A stretch of DNA of 64,000 nt from Enterobacteriaceae bacterium UBA5654. GTDB taxonomy: Bacteria > Pseudomonadota > Gammaproteobacteria > Enterobacterales > Enterobacteriaceae. The notes under the pieces were generated by a model. That model made no database searches, was not told where the DNA came from, and saw only the letters and a program-made list of their open reading frames with translations. Position numbers and translations under genes: made by a program. Numbering within the stretch: position 1 is the stretch's first letter; every line of letters starts with the position of its first letter. The stretch covers positions 119,120-183,119 of the forward strand of contig DIJC01000018.1 in the NCBI GenBank assembly GCA_002421005.1, in the 5' to 3' direction. Shown in pieces: positions 1 to 9,228 of this stretch.

Positions 1-812
1 GCTCCTTCAGACAGCCGCTGAAGCCAGAACTGAAACGCGGCTTCGTTATCCACCCCTTCCCACGGGCCGTTCCAGATCTCCAGCCAGTGATGACCACTGA
101 ACGGCAGCAGCCACGGGCAGTGGTGGCAGAAGGGATGATTAATGCCGATACGCGCCCCGTTGTGCCGGGCTTCGTTGATTTTCGCCATCACATCCTGCTC
201 GCTGAAATGCGGCAGAAAGCGCTGTACCGGCTCGCCAAGGCCAAGAAAGTTAACGTGGCCCAGCCCGGTGGTCAGTTCCATGCCGGGGATCAGGCACAGC
301 GAGCTGTTGATGCCGCTAATGACCCGATTCTGCGAGGTGGTGTTGTGGTCGGTAAAACACAGAAAATCATAATCTGACGCCAGCGCGCGCTCGATCAGCG
401 CTTCCACAGAGAGCCTGCCGTCGCTGTGCTCAGAGTGAACGTGAGTATCGCCGCGCAGCCAGCGGGGCGTTTTGCGCCGGAAGGTGATGTGGATATCAAT
501 CAGGCAGGCGCTGGTGATTTTATACAGCCCCAGCAGCACATAGCCGCGCCCCTGGCGAGGCCGCATCCGGCGATAGCCCGGCGTGGCGACGTTTTCGCTG
601 ATGACAATTTCCCGCCGCGCGCCGCCGCTCCAGCCCACCACGTCATCATTGATTTGTAAGCCTAAATCGACAACGCAGCCCTCGCTAAACTGATAGGCGA
701 TCTCCAGCCGCTCCACATCGTCGTCGAGGGGAAACTCAATGGAACGAAGCTGTTTTTGATCGGCCGGGAAGACCCGGCACTGCTGGTGAAACGTATTATT
801 CGCCCTCTCCAT
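1..812 (-). CDS. PHP-domain metallohydrolase, CehA/McbA-like (3' end cut by window edge)
   Basis: I read this frame by hand on the minus strand from the ATG at 812 to the window edge, about 270 codons with no stop. An N-terminal beta-rich region (about 120 residues) precedes a PHP metal-binding domain. The domain shows GDTHVHSEHSDG, the typical HxH...D ligand set, then FTDHN, then GINHPF with further histidines. The family hydrolyses phosphoester or ester bonds using a multinuclear metal centre; the substrate cannot be read. The start codon overlaps the stop of the upstream PTS gene (TGATG), which indicates translational coupling and a shared role, perhaps on the imported sugar or its phosphate. 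The C-terminus lies outside the window. Confidence 0.8.
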   Translation of the reverse strand, partial: MERANNTFHQQCRVFPADQKQLRSIEFPLDDDVERLEIAYQFSEGCVVDLGLQINDDVVGWSGGARREIVISENVATPGYRRMRPRQGRGYVLLGLYKITSACLIDIHITFRRKTPRWLRGDTHVHSEHSDGRLSVEALIERALASDYDFLCFTDHNTTSQNRVISGINSSLCLIPGMELTTGLGHVNFLGLGEPVQRFLPHFSEQDVMAKINEARHNGARIGINHPFCHHCPWLLPFSGHHWLEIWNGPWEGVDNEAAFQFWLQRLSEG

Positions 813-2431
813 CAGGCGTCCCCTAACAGCTCTTTGCAGTCACCGGCAATCATTACCACTTCCGGGCCATAGATAATCTGAAAGCCCTTGTCGCTGACAT
901 GAACCACGCCTTTCGCGCGCAGCGTTTTTTTCCAGACATCATCGGCGACGACGCGCGACGCATCGACGACTTCAACCCGCAGGCGTGAAATACAGTTATC
1001 GAACTGGACAATATTTTCCGGCCCGCCAAAGGCGTTAATAATTTGTTGGGCAAAGCTGTTCTCTTCACCGGCTTTATTTTTGAAATCCTGCTTGCTGAAT
1101 AATTTAATCTCTTCCTCGCTGGCTTCTTCCTCTTCGCGCCCCGGTGTCATTACATTAAAGCGGGTGATCAAAAAGCGGAACAGGCAATAATAAATGACGA
1201 AGAAGAGCGGGATTAACCATAAATAACCCCACAGATTTAACTTATTCGGCTGTAATAACACCGGCAGGATATCTTTCAGGCATCCGCCATAAATAGAAAT
1301 ATTGGCCATTTCGGTCAGTACGAAAATCAGACCGGTCAGCGGAACGTGGACCAGATAAAACAGCCACGGTGCAACGAATAAAAAGGTGTATTCAATCGGT
1401 TCGGTGACGCCAAACAGGATCATGGTCGCCACCACCGGCAGCAGCAGACCGGCGACCACTTTTTTATGCCGCGAGCGGGAACAGTGATACATCGCCAGCG
1501 CCGCACCGGGCAGCGCGCCAAAGTGAATGACCACCCGGCCAGACTGAAAACCGCGCACCAGCAGCGCTGGCGTTTCTTCACAGCCTAACTGCGCCATATA
1601 GATGTTGGTCGTGCCGCTGACCAGTTGACCGCAGACGTCCATGGAGCCGCCCAGATCGGTCAGGCGAATTGGCGTGGTGATCAGATGGTGCAAGCCGACC
1701 GGCAGCAGCGATTTATCGGCTACCGCCCAGATAAAGGTGCCGAACAGCCCGGAACTGCCGATCATTTGACTGAAACTGGCGAGCATTCCGCCTATCGGCG
1801 GCCAGGCGAAAAACAGCGCCACGCCCATCAGCGAGCCTACCACCAGGGTGACAATCGGCACGGTGCGCGTTCCGGCAAAAAACGAGAGTACCAGCGGCAG
1901 CTTCACGTTATACAGGCGGTTATGCAGCCACGACGTCACCAGTCCGACCGCCATTCCGCCGAATACGCTCATCCGGTAGGTGAACATGCCCAGTTCGGTA
2001 GTGTAAACCGAGGCTTTTTGCACCGCGCTGACCGGGTCAAGTTGTTGATTTTTCATCAGCCAGTCAGCGGTGGTGGTCTGGGCGGTGATGCCCTGTGAAT
2101 CCAGCAGGGTGTTGAGGATAAAATGCATCGACATAAAGCACACCGCGCCGGAAAACGCGGCCCAGGCTTTTTCTTTTTTCGCCAGTCCGAAGGCCACGCC
2201 GATTGAAAAGAAAAGGGGCAGATTGCGGAATACCACGTCGCCGGTTGCTTTCATCACGCTAAAGGCGATATAGCCGACCGAGCCTTTACTCAGAAGGGTG
2301 CCCAGATGCAGGGCGTCGAGGGTTTCTTTATTAGTGAATGCACTACCTAATCCCATAAACATTGAGCCAATGGTGATGATGGATATGGGCACCAGCATCG
2401 CCTGACCAATCATTTGCATTTGTTGCTTCAT
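812..2431 (-). CDS. PTS EIICB permease, glucose/maltose family
   Basis: This is a 539-aa inner-membrane sugar phosphotransferase permease. An EIIC domain of about ten membrane segments (residues about 10-420) is followed by an acidic linker and an EIIB domain. The phosphorylated cysteine sits in FDNCISRLRV at about residue 480, as in the glucose family. The EIIC segment FGVTEPIEYTFLFVAPWLF is also typical. I chose the ATG at 2431 because AAGGAA lies just upstream; an in-frame ATG at 2488 would add 19 residues without a ribosome site. No EIIA is encoded nearby, so a separate EIIA (for example Crr) would be needed. It is translationally coupled to the PHP hydrolase. The substrate is unknown. 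Confidence 0.85.
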   Translation of the reverse strand: MKQQMQMIGQAMLVPISIITIGSMFMGLGSAFTNKETLDALHLGTLLSKGSVGYIAFSVMKATGDVVFRNLPLFFSIGVAFGLAKKEKAWAAFSGAVCFMSMHFILNTLLDSQGITAQTTTADWLMKNQQLDPVSAVQKASVYTTELGMFTYRMSVFGGMAVGLVTSWLHNRLYNVKLPLVLSFFAGTRTVPIVTLVVGSLMGVALFFAWPPIGGMLASFSQMIGSSGLFGTFIWAVADKSLLPVGLHHLITTPIRLTDLGGSMDVCGQLVSGTTNIYMAQLGCEETPALLVRGFQSGRVVIHFGALPGAALAMYHCSRSRHKKVVAGLLLPVVATMILFGVTEPIEYTFLFVAPWLFYLVHVPLTGLIFVLTEMANISIYGGCLKDILPVLLQPNKLNLWGYLWLIPLFFVIYYCLFRFLITRFNVMTPGREEEEASEEEIKLFSKQDFKNKAGEENSFAQQIINAFGGPENIVQFDNCISRLRVEVVDASRVVADDVWKKTLRAKGVVHVSDKGFQIIYGPEVVMIAGDCKELLGDA

Positions 2432-2736
2432 ATATTTTCCTTGTGAAAGTTTATTTTCCTGTATATTCGGTGAATAAAATAAATTCACGCAAAATAAGCG
2501 ACAAAGAATTTATGCGATGAATATGGCTGTCGGGTTTTTATTTGCCTGATTTATATTTTTGTGCTGAATAATATTTTCGCGGCAATTATCACGTTACGCG
2601 CATCGGCGATAATTATTTGCGGCATTGACAGCGGAAAAACAGGGGGAAGTCTACCATCACAGAAATATGATTTTGTGACAGGGGCCATGATAAATAATCA
2701 TTGGCCCCAAAATGCTGAAGAGGTCAGGATATTAAC
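2432..2736. other. Intergenic region loiP / PTS gene
   Basis: This gap of about 305 bases is AT-rich and lies between two minus-strand genes. It must hold the end of the loiP transcript and the promoter of the PTS-PHP pair. A long hairpin sits near its loiP side (see the terminator entry). I see no convincing CRP site or riboswitch. Confidence 0.4.
2681..2708 (-). terminator. Hairpin downstream of loiP
   Basis: GGGGCC pairs with GGCCCC, with a further ATGAT/ATCAT inner stem and an AT loop. It lies 28 bases after the loiP stop on the minus strand. It lacks a strong T tract in either direction, so it may be an imperfect terminator or an RNA-stabilising hairpin. Confidence 0.45.
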
Positions 2737-3495
2737 TTACTTAATTCCGTCGGCCGCCATGCGCTCACGAATATGTTGGGCGCGCGCTTCAGAAGCCGGG
2801 TGATCGTCAAACATGGAGCTTTGACGTCCCGCTTCGAGCTTAGCCAGTTTTTCGAAGCTGGTGGCGAGACCCGCCGGGCTGATACCACGTTTGCGCAACA
2901 GATCGTAGGAGTAGTCATCCGCTTCGGATTCCTGACGCTGGGAGAACTGCGAGTTGACCAGTTTTTCACCCAGATCGCCAATCTGCGACTGCGACAGGCT
3001 GCCGACGACGCCGCCCGCAGAGGTCGCCGCACCGCGCACTGCATTGGTGCCAAGCGCGACCTGCATCCCTTTTTTCACGTGTCCAAGCGCAACGTGGCCC
3101 ATTTCGTGCCCAATCACCGCTTCGACTTCGTTATCATTCATCATGTCCATCAGTCCGCTATACACGCGGATGCAGCCGTTGGCCATCGCAAAGGCGTTTA
3201 CGTCTTTGGTTTGATAAACCTTGTAATTCACCGGCTGGCCGTTGATGTTATCGCCGAGCGCGTTAGCAATGGTCGCAAGGCGCTTGCTGTATTCGCTGCT
3301 GGCAGGGGCGATGCTCGCTTTGCTGTCCATCTCTTTACAAGCTTCATCGCTGAGTTCTTTAACCTGTGCGTCGCTTAAGGTATAAGCCTGGAACGCTTCT
3401 GCGCCAGACGTTAAAAAGCCGTTAGAGTCCATGTTCTGGCAACCGGTCAATACGGTCGCGATCCCAAGAGCAAGCAAGACTGGACGAAGTTTCAT
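2737..3495 (-). CDS. loiP: LoiP, M48 metalloprotease lipoprotein
   Basis: This 252-aa protein has a lipoprotein signal with lipobox LTGC (Cys19) and the zinc protease motif HEMGH at about residues 130-134. A later glutamate in QESEADDYS is the expected third zinc ligand. E. coli LoiP (YggG) is an outer-membrane-associated protease induced at low osmolarity that works with BepA. Length, sequence and position next to tktA match the E. coli gene. It is divergent from tktA with a 283-bp shared upstream region. Confidence 0.95.
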   Translation of the reverse strand: MKLRPVLLALGIATVLTGCQNMDSNGFLTSGAEAFQAYTLSDAQVKELSDEACKEMDSKASIAPASSEYSKRLATIANALGDNINGQPVNYKVYQTKDVNAFAMANGCIRVYSGLMDMMNDNEVEAVIGHEMGHVALGHVKKGMQVALGTNAVRGAATSAGGVVGSLSQSQIGDLGEKLVNSQFSQRQESEADDYSYDLLRKRGISPAGLATSFEKLAKLEAGRQSSMFDDHPASEARAQHIRERMAADGIK

Positions 3496-3778
3496 TTATT
3501 CTCTTCCGCATGAGTGAATTATTTATTTTGGTGATGAAATGGATTCACAGGGATCCATAGCGGAATAAGTATAAGTAAAACAACCCGACGTGAGCGAGAG
3601 ATTGCGCAACCTGTGTTCACGATCCAGAGATTTCTGAATTCATAAAAGGATGCTCCATGTACATGGCTTGTCGCTTGGGTTACATTGTTGGCACTTTTTT
3701 CCGGCGTAGCCCAAAACGCGCTGTCGTCAAGTTCGTTAAGGGCATGGCCTTCAATTTAACATCCGATCTGGAGTCAAA

Positions 3779-5770
3779 ATGTCCTCACGTAAAGAGCTTG
3801 CCAATGCTATTCGTGCGCTGAGCATGGATGCAGTACAGAAAGCCAAATCCGGTCATCCGGGTGCCCCGATGGGTATGGCTGACATTGCCGAAGTTTTGTG
3901 GCGTGATTTCCTGAACCACAACCCGAGTAACCCATCATGGGCCGACCGCGACCGCTTCGTGCTGTCCAACGGTCACGGCTCCATGCTGATCTACAGCCTG
4001 CTGCACCTCACCGGCTACGACCTGCCGATCACTGAGTTGCAAAACTTCCGCCAGCTGCATTCCAAAACACCTGGCCACCCGGAAGTGGGTTATACGGCGG
4101 GTGTTGAAACGACGACCGGCCCGCTGGGTCAGGGCATTGCCAACGCGGTCGGCATGGCGATTGCAGAGAAAACCCTGGCCGCGCAGTTTAACCGTCCGGG
4201 TCACGATATCGTTGACCACCATACCTATGCTTTCCTCGGTGACGGCTGCATGATGGAAGGGATCTCGCACGAGGTCTGCTCTCTGGCCGGTACGCTGAAA
4301 CTGGGTAAACTGGTCGCGTTCTATGACGACAACGGCATCTCCATTGACGGTCACATTGAAGGCTGGTTTACCGACGATACCGCGAAACGTTTTGAAGCCT
4401 ACGGCTGGCACGTTGTGCGCGGCGTTGACGGTCATGATGCCGACGCGATTAAACGCGCCGTTGAAGAAGCGAAAGCCGTCACCGACAAACCGTCCCTGCT
4501 GCTGTGCAAAACTATTATCGGCTTCGGCTCGCCGAACAAAGCCGGTTCCCACGACTGCCACGGTGCGCCGCTGGGCGACGCTGAAATCGCCGCAACCCGC
4601 GAACAGTTAGGCTGGAAACACGCGCCGTTCGAAATCCCGTCTGAAATCTACGCCCAGTGGGATGCGAAAGAAGTCGGCCAGGCCAAAGAATCCGCCTGGA
4701 ATGAAAAATTCGCCGCCTATGCGAAAGCCTTCCCGCAGGAAGCCGCTGAATTTACCCGCCGTATGAAAGGCGATATGCCGTCTGATTTTGACGCGAAAGC
4801 CAGCGAATTCATCGCTAAACTCCAGGCTAATCCGTCAAAAATCGCCAGCCGTAAAGCTTCGCAGAATGCCATCGAAGCCTTCGGACCGTGGCTGCCGGAA
4901 TTCCTCGGCGGCTCCGCTGACCTGGCACCGTCTAACCTGACCATCTGGTCTGGCTCCAAAGCGATCAATGAAGACGCGGCCGGTAACTACATCCACTACG
5001 GCGTGCGCGAATTCGGTATGACCGCGATTGCCAACGGTATCTCCCTGCACGGCGGTTTCCTGCCGTACACCTCTACCTTCCTGATGTTTGTCGAATATGC
5101 CCGTAACGCGGTGCGTATGGCGGCGCTGATGAAACAGCGTCAGGTGATGGTCTACACCCACGACTCCATCGGTCTGGGCGAAGACGGCCCGACTCACCAG
5201 CCGGTAGAGCAGGTGGCTTCCCTGCGCGTGACGCCGAACATGTCAACATGGCGTCCGTGTGACCAGGTGGAATCCGCCGTGGCGTGGAAATATGGCGTTG
5301 AGCGTCAGGACGGCCCGACCGCGCTGATCCTCTCCCGTCAGAATCTGGCGCAGCAGGAGCGTAGCGAACAGCAACTGGCTGATATCGCGCGCGGTGGCTA
5401 CGTGCTGAAAGACTGTGACGGTCAGCCGCAAATCATCTTCATCGCTACCGGTTCTGAAGTGGAACTGGCCGTTGCCGCATGGGAAAAACTGTCTGGCGAA
5501 GGCGTGAAGGCGCGCGTGGTTTCCATGCCGTCTACCGACGCATTCGACAAGCAGGACGCCGCTTACCGCGAATCCGTGCTGCCGAAAGCCGTTTCCGCCC
5601 GCGTTGCGGTGGAAGCAGGTATTGCCGACTACTGGTACAAATACGTTGGCCTGAACGGTGCGGTTATCGGAATGACCACCTTCGGCGAGTCTGCCCCGGC
5701 AGAATTGCTGTTTGAAGAGTTCGGTTTCACCGTTGAAAACGTGATCGCGAAGGCGAAAGAACTGCTGTAA
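3779..5770 (+). CDS. tktA: Transketolase A
   Basis: This 663-aa protein has the same length as E. coli TktA. It moves two-carbon ketol units between sugar phosphates in the pentose phosphate pathway, using thiamine diphosphate. Visible landmarks are the N-terminal KSGHPGAPMGMA, the diphosphate/Mg-binding GDGCMMEG near residue 155, and the pyrimidine-domain segment with HDSIGLGEDGPTHQP near residue 462. The start has GGAG seven bases upstream. The upstream region is shared with the divergent loiP, and a strong intrinsic terminator follows. It supplies erythrose-4-phosphate, the substrate of epd further along the window. Confidence 0.98.
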   Translation: MSSRKELANAIRALSMDAVQKAKSGHPGAPMGMADIAEVLWRDFLNHNPSNPSWADRDRFVLSNGHGSMLIYSLLHLTGYDLPITELQNFRQLHSKTPGHPEVGYTAGVETTTGPLGQGIANAVGMAIAEKTLAAQFNRPGHDIVDHHTYAFLGDGCMMEGISHEVCSLAGTLKLGKLVAFYDDNGISIDGHIEGWFTDDTAKRFEAYGWHVVRGVDGHDADAIKRAVEEAKAVTDKPSLLLCKTIIGFGSPNKAGSHDCHGAPLGDAEIAATREQLGWKHAPFEIPSEIYAQWDAKEVGQAKESAWNEKFAAYAKAFPQEAAEFTRRMKGDMPSDFDAKASEFIAKLQANPSKIASRKASQNAIEAFGPWLPEFLGGSADLAPSNLTIWSGSKAINEDAAGNYIHYGVREFGMTAIANGISLHGGFLPYTSTFLMFVEYARNAVRMAALMKQRQVMVYTHDSIGLGEDGPTHQPVEQVASLRVTPNMSTWRPCDQVESAVAWKYGVERQDGPTALILSRQNLAQQERSEQQLADIARGGYVLKDCDGQPQIIFIATGSEVELAVAAWEKLSGEGVKARVVSMPSTDAFDKQDAAYRESVLPKAVSARVAVEAGIADYWYKYVGLNGAVIGMTTFGESAPAELLFEEFGFTVENVIAKAKELL

Positions 5771-5788
5771 TCACCTGAGTGCTATTAT

Positions 5789-5816
5789 CGGGTCGCTACG
5801 GCGGCCCGTTTTTTTT
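5789..5816 (+). terminator. Intrinsic terminator of tktA
   Basis: An 8-bp GC-rich stem (one G-T pair) with a TACG loop is followed directly by eight T residues. Confidence 0.9.
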
Positions 5817-5857
5817 ATGCTTCAGATCACTAATTTTAAGCATGGCAAGCACATTAA

Positions 5858-5873
5858 AGTGATTTGATTCACA
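5858..5873 (+). promoter_or_regulatory. Candidate CRP site upstream of cmtB
   Basis: AGTGA-N6-TCACA matches the CRP half-sites at nine of ten positions. It lies about 205 bases upstream of cmtB. Regulation of this mannitol-type PTS operon by cAMP-CRP is inferred from the match. Confidence 0.55.
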
Positions 5874-5901
5874 AATATTGTTTTTAGATTTGTACTGTAT
5901 T

Positions 5902-5917
5902 TGTGGCTTATATCACG
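5902..5917 (+). promoter_or_regulatory. Second candidate CRP site upstream of cmtB
   Basis: TGTGG-N6-TCACG matches eight of ten half-site positions, 44 bases downstream of the first site. The rest of the 5771-6076 gap is AT-rich and must hold the operon promoter; I could not pick a unique -35/-10 pair. Confidence 0.4.
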
Positions 5918-6076
5918 TTTATTCTATTGTTATTTTTTAACTTGTTGTTTTTAAAGCAGAGAAAAAGACGCCGCCGTTGTTTTTCCTTCCCCGCCCCCCG
6001 ATTGCTTTCGCTTCTGGCTACGAGTATTTTATTTTTACCGTTAAACGGTATCCGATAATAATATAAGGGGCGCATT

Positions 6077-6520
6077 ATGCGGCTAAGGGATTATTTCCCC
6101 GATGGGGCTGTTGTAATAAAAAAATCAGCAAAAGACTGGCAGCAGGCAATCGAATTTTCGATGGAAGCCTTACTGAAAAACCACTATATCAACGAACACT
6201 ATGTTCAGGCGATAAAAGACTCGACGCTGAGTAACGGGCCTTATTATATTCTCGCGCCCGGCGTCGCTATGCCACATGCCAGACCGGAATGTGGCGCATT
6301 AAAAACAGGACTGTCATTAGTTTTACTGCAGGAACCGGTGAGTTTTGACGAGGGAAACGATCCGGTTAAATTACTGATTGGCTTAGCCGCAGCGCAGGCT
6401 AATTCACATATTGAGGCGATTCAGGCACTCAGCGAATTACTGTGTGAGGAAGAACATCTTGCCGCAATGCTAAATGCCGACAGTATTGAACAGCTGAAGG
6501 ATATTATCGCGCTCGCGTAA
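6077..6520 (+). CDS. cmtB: CmtB, mannitol-type PTS EIIA
   Basis: This is a 147-aa single-domain EIIA of the mannitol/fructose family. The phosphorylated histidine is His67 in PGVAMPHARPE. Phosphate passes from HPr to this protein and then to the EIIB domain of CmtA. Length and sequence match E. coli CmtB, annotated as 'cryptic mannitol' although its true substrate is not settled. It is first in a six-gene operon (cmtB-cmtA-yggP-yggF-yggD-yggC). AGGGG precedes the start. Confidence 0.95.
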   Translation: MRLRDYFPDGAVVIKKSAKDWQQAIEFSMEALLKNHYINEHYVQAIKDSTLSNGPYYILAPGVAMPHARPECGALKTGLSLVLLQEPVSFDEGNDPVKLLIGLAAAQANSHIEAIQALSELLCEEEHLAAMLNADSIEQLKDIIALA

Positions 6521-6547
6521 TCATTCTCTCCTTTACAGGAACATATC

Positions 6548-7936
6548 ATGGAAAATAAGTCTGCTCGCGCAAAGGTCCAGGCTTTTGGGGGATTTTTGAC
6601 CGCAATGGTCATCCCCAATATCGGCGCTTTTATTGCCTGGGGTTTTATCACTGCATTATTTATTCCGACCGGCTGGATGCCCAATGAGCATTTCGCCAAA
6701 ATTGTCGGCCCGATGATCACCTATTTACTGCCGGTCATGATCGGCTCTACCGGTGGGCATCTGGTCGGCGGTAAGCGTGGCGCGGTGATGGGCGGCATCG
6801 GGACCATCGGCGTGATCGTGGGTGCCGATATCCCGATGTTTCTTGGCTCAATGATCATGGGGCCGCTGGGCGGTTTGATGATCAAATACATTGATAAGGC
6901 GCTGGAAAAACGCATTCCCGCTGGCTTTGAGATGGTCATCAATAACTTCTCGCTCGGTATTGCCGGGATGCTGCTGTGCCTGCTTGGTTTTGAAGTCATC
7001 GGCCCCGCGGTACTGATTGCCAATAATTTCGTTAAAGAGTGCATTGAAGCGCTGGTCCATGCGGGCTACTTGCCGCTGCTCTCGGTCATCAATGAACCGG
7101 CGAAAATTTTGTTCCTCAATAATGCCATTGACCAGGGCGTTTATTATCCGCTGGGGATGCAGCAGGCATCGGTAGACGGTAAATCGATCTTCTTTATGGT
7201 GGCGTCGAATCCGGGGCCGGGCCTGGGATTGCTGCTGGCCTTCACTTTCTTCGGCAAGGGAATGAGTAAACGTTCTGCGCCGGGGGCGATGATTATTCAC
7301 TTCCTCGGCGGCATCCATGAGCTTTATTTCCCGTATGTGCTGATGAAGCCGCTGACCATTATTGCGATGATTGCGGGCGGCATGTCCGGCACCTGGACCT
7401 TTAACCTGCTGGATGGCGGCCTGGTCGCCGGGCCAAGTCCGGGATCGATATTCGCTTACCTGGCGCTGACGCCGAAAGGTGCGTTCCTCGCCACCATCGC
7501 CGGTGTGACGGTCGGGACGCTGGTCTCCTTCGCCATCACCTCGCTGATCCTGAAAATGGAGAAAACGGCAGAGACGGAGGGCGAAGATGAATTCGCTGAG
7601 TCAGCCAGCGCGGTGAAAGCCATGAAGCAGGAAGGCGCATTTTCGTTAAGCCGCGTGAAGTTCATCGCCTTTGTTTGCGACGCGGGGATGGGCTCCAGCG
7701 CCATGGGCGCAACCACCTTCCGTAAGCGTCTGGAAAAAGCCGGGCTGAATATTGAAGTAAAACATTATGCAATAGAAAACGTGCCGCAGGAGGCCGATCT
7801 TGCCGTCACCCATGCCAGTCTTGAAGGCCGCGTTAAACGCGTAACTAATAAGCCGCTGGTATTAATTAACAATTATATTGGCGATCCAAAACTCGACACG
7901 TTATTCAATCAGTTAACCGCTGAACATAAAAACTGA
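6548..7936 (+). CDS. cmtA: CmtA, mannitol-type PTS EIICB
   Basis: This 462-aa permease has the EIIC membrane domain in residues about 1-340 and a C-terminal EIIB domain. The phosphocysteine is at about residue 377 in FVCDAGMGSSAMGA. The conserved EIIC motif GGIHELYFPY is present. It is the partner of CmtB, 27 bases upstream, and matches E. coli CmtA in length. The next gene follows after 14 bases, so import and the downstream dehydrogenase are probably co-expressed. Confidence 0.95.
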   Translation: MENKSARAKVQAFGGFLTAMVIPNIGAFIAWGFITALFIPTGWMPNEHFAKIVGPMITYLLPVMIGSTGGHLVGGKRGAVMGGIGTIGVIVGADIPMFLGSMIMGPLGGLMIKYIDKALEKRIPAGFEMVINNFSLGIAGMLLCLLGFEVIGPAVLIANNFVKECIEALVHAGYLPLLSVINEPAKILFLNNAIDQGVYYPLGMQQASVDGKSIFFMVASNPGPGLGLLLAFTFFGKGMSKRSAPGAMIIHFLGGIHELYFPYVLMKPLTIIAMIAGGMSGTWTFNLLDGGLVAGPSPGSIFAYLALTPKGAFLATIAGVTVGTLVSFAITSLILKMEKTAETEGEDEFAESASAVKAMKQEGAFSLSRVKFIAFVCDAGMGSSAMGATTFRKRLEKAGLNIEVKHYAIENVPQEADLAVTHASLEGRVKRVTNKPLVLINNYIGDPKLDTLFNQLTAEHKN

Positions 7937-7950
7937 CCGCAGAGGTAAAT

Positions 7951-9228
7951 ATGAAAACGAAAGTGGCTGCCATTTATGGCAAGCGGGATGTCCGACTCCG
8001 CGAATTTGAGTTACCGGAAATTACCGATAATGAACTGCTGGTCAGCGTTATTTCCGACAGCGTCTGTTTATCTACCTGGAAAGCGGCGCTGCTGGCCAGC
8101 GATCATAAACGCGTGCCGGACGATTTAGAAAACCATCCGGTGATCACCGGTCACGAATGCGCCGGAATTATTGTCGAGGTTGGTAAAAACCTTAGTGGGA
8201 AATATAAAAAAGGGCAGCGTTTCGTTCTGCAACCGGCAATGGGATTACCGAGCGGTTATTCTGCGGGCTACAGTTATGAATATTTCGGCGGTAACGCCAC
8301 TTATATGATTATTCCCGAAGTGGCGATTAACCTCGGCTGCGTTTTACCGTATCACGGCTCTTATTTCGCGGCGGCGTCGCTGGCGGAACCGATGTGCTGC
8401 ATTATCGGCGCCTATCACGCGAACTATCACACCACGCAATACGTTTACGAACACCGGATGGGCGTGAAGCCGGGCGGCAATATCGCGCTGCTGGCCTGCG
8501 CCGGGCCGATGGGCATCGGCGCGATCGATTACGCCATTAACGGCGGGATCCATCCGTCACGGGTGGTGGTGGTCGATATCGACGAAAAACGCCTGGCGCA
8601 GGCGCAGAAACTGCTGCCGGTCGAACTCGCCGCCAGCAAAGGTATTGAGCTGGTGTATGTCAATACGCAAGGGATGACCGATCCGGTACAGACGCTGCGC
8701 GCGCTGACCGACGACGCGGGTTTTGACGACGTATTCGTGTATGCGGCGGTGCCTGCGGTGGTCGAAATGGCCGACGAACTGCTGGCGGAAGACGGCTGCC
8801 TGAACTTCTTCGCCGGTCCAACGGATAAAAACTTTAAGGTGCCGTTCAACTTCTACAACGTGCATTACAACAGCACCCATGTGGTCGGCACCTCCGGCGG
8901 CTCCACGGACGATATGCAAGAGGCCATTGCCCTGAGCGCCTCCGGTCAGTTGCAGCCTTCCTTTATGGTGACGCACATCGGCGGGCTGGATGCCGTCCCG
9001 GACACTGTACTGAATCTGCCGGATATTCCGGGTGGCAAAAAGCTGATCTACAACGGCGTAACCCTGCCGCTGACGGCGATTGCCGACTTTGCCGAAAAGG
9101 GAAAAACCGATCCGCTGTTTAAAGAGCTGGCGCGGCTGGTGGAAGACACCCACGGCATCTGGAACGAAAAGGCAGAGAAATATCTGCTGGCGCAGTTCGG
9201 CGTGGATATCGGGGAGGCGGCGGAATGA
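7951..9228 (+). CDS. yggP: YggP, zinc-type alcohol/polyol dehydrogenase family protein
   Basis: This 425-aa medium-chain dehydrogenase-like protein is nearly identical to E. coli YggP. A GHECAG segment near residue 70 gives the His-Glu catalytic-domain signature, and LLACAGPMGIGAIDYA near residue 178 resembles the nucleotide-binding turn. In the PTS context it probably oxidises an imported polyol phosphate to a ketose phosphate, as MtlD or sorbitol-phosphate dehydrogenases do, but the substrate is not known. The stop overlaps the start of yggF. Confidence 0.9.
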   Translation: MKTKVAAIYGKRDVRLREFELPEITDNELLVSVISDSVCLSTWKAALLASDHKRVPDDLENHPVITGHECAGIIVEVGKNLSGKYKKGQRFVLQPAMGLPSGYSAGYSYEYFGGNATYMIIPEVAINLGCVLPYHGSYFAAASLAEPMCCIIGAYHANYHTTQYVYEHRMGVKPGGNIALLACAGPMGIGAIDYAINGGIHPSRVVVVDIDEKRLAQAQKLLPVELAASKGIELVYVNTQGMTDPVQTLRALTDDAGFDDVFVYAAVPAVVEMADELLAEDGCLNFFAGPTDKNFKVPFNFYNVHYNSTHVVGTSGGSTDDMQEAIALSASGQLQPSFMVTHIGGLDAVPDTVLNLPDIPGGKKLIYNGVTLPLTAIADFAEKGKTDPLFKELARLVEDTHGIWNEKAEKYLLAQFGVDIGEAAE

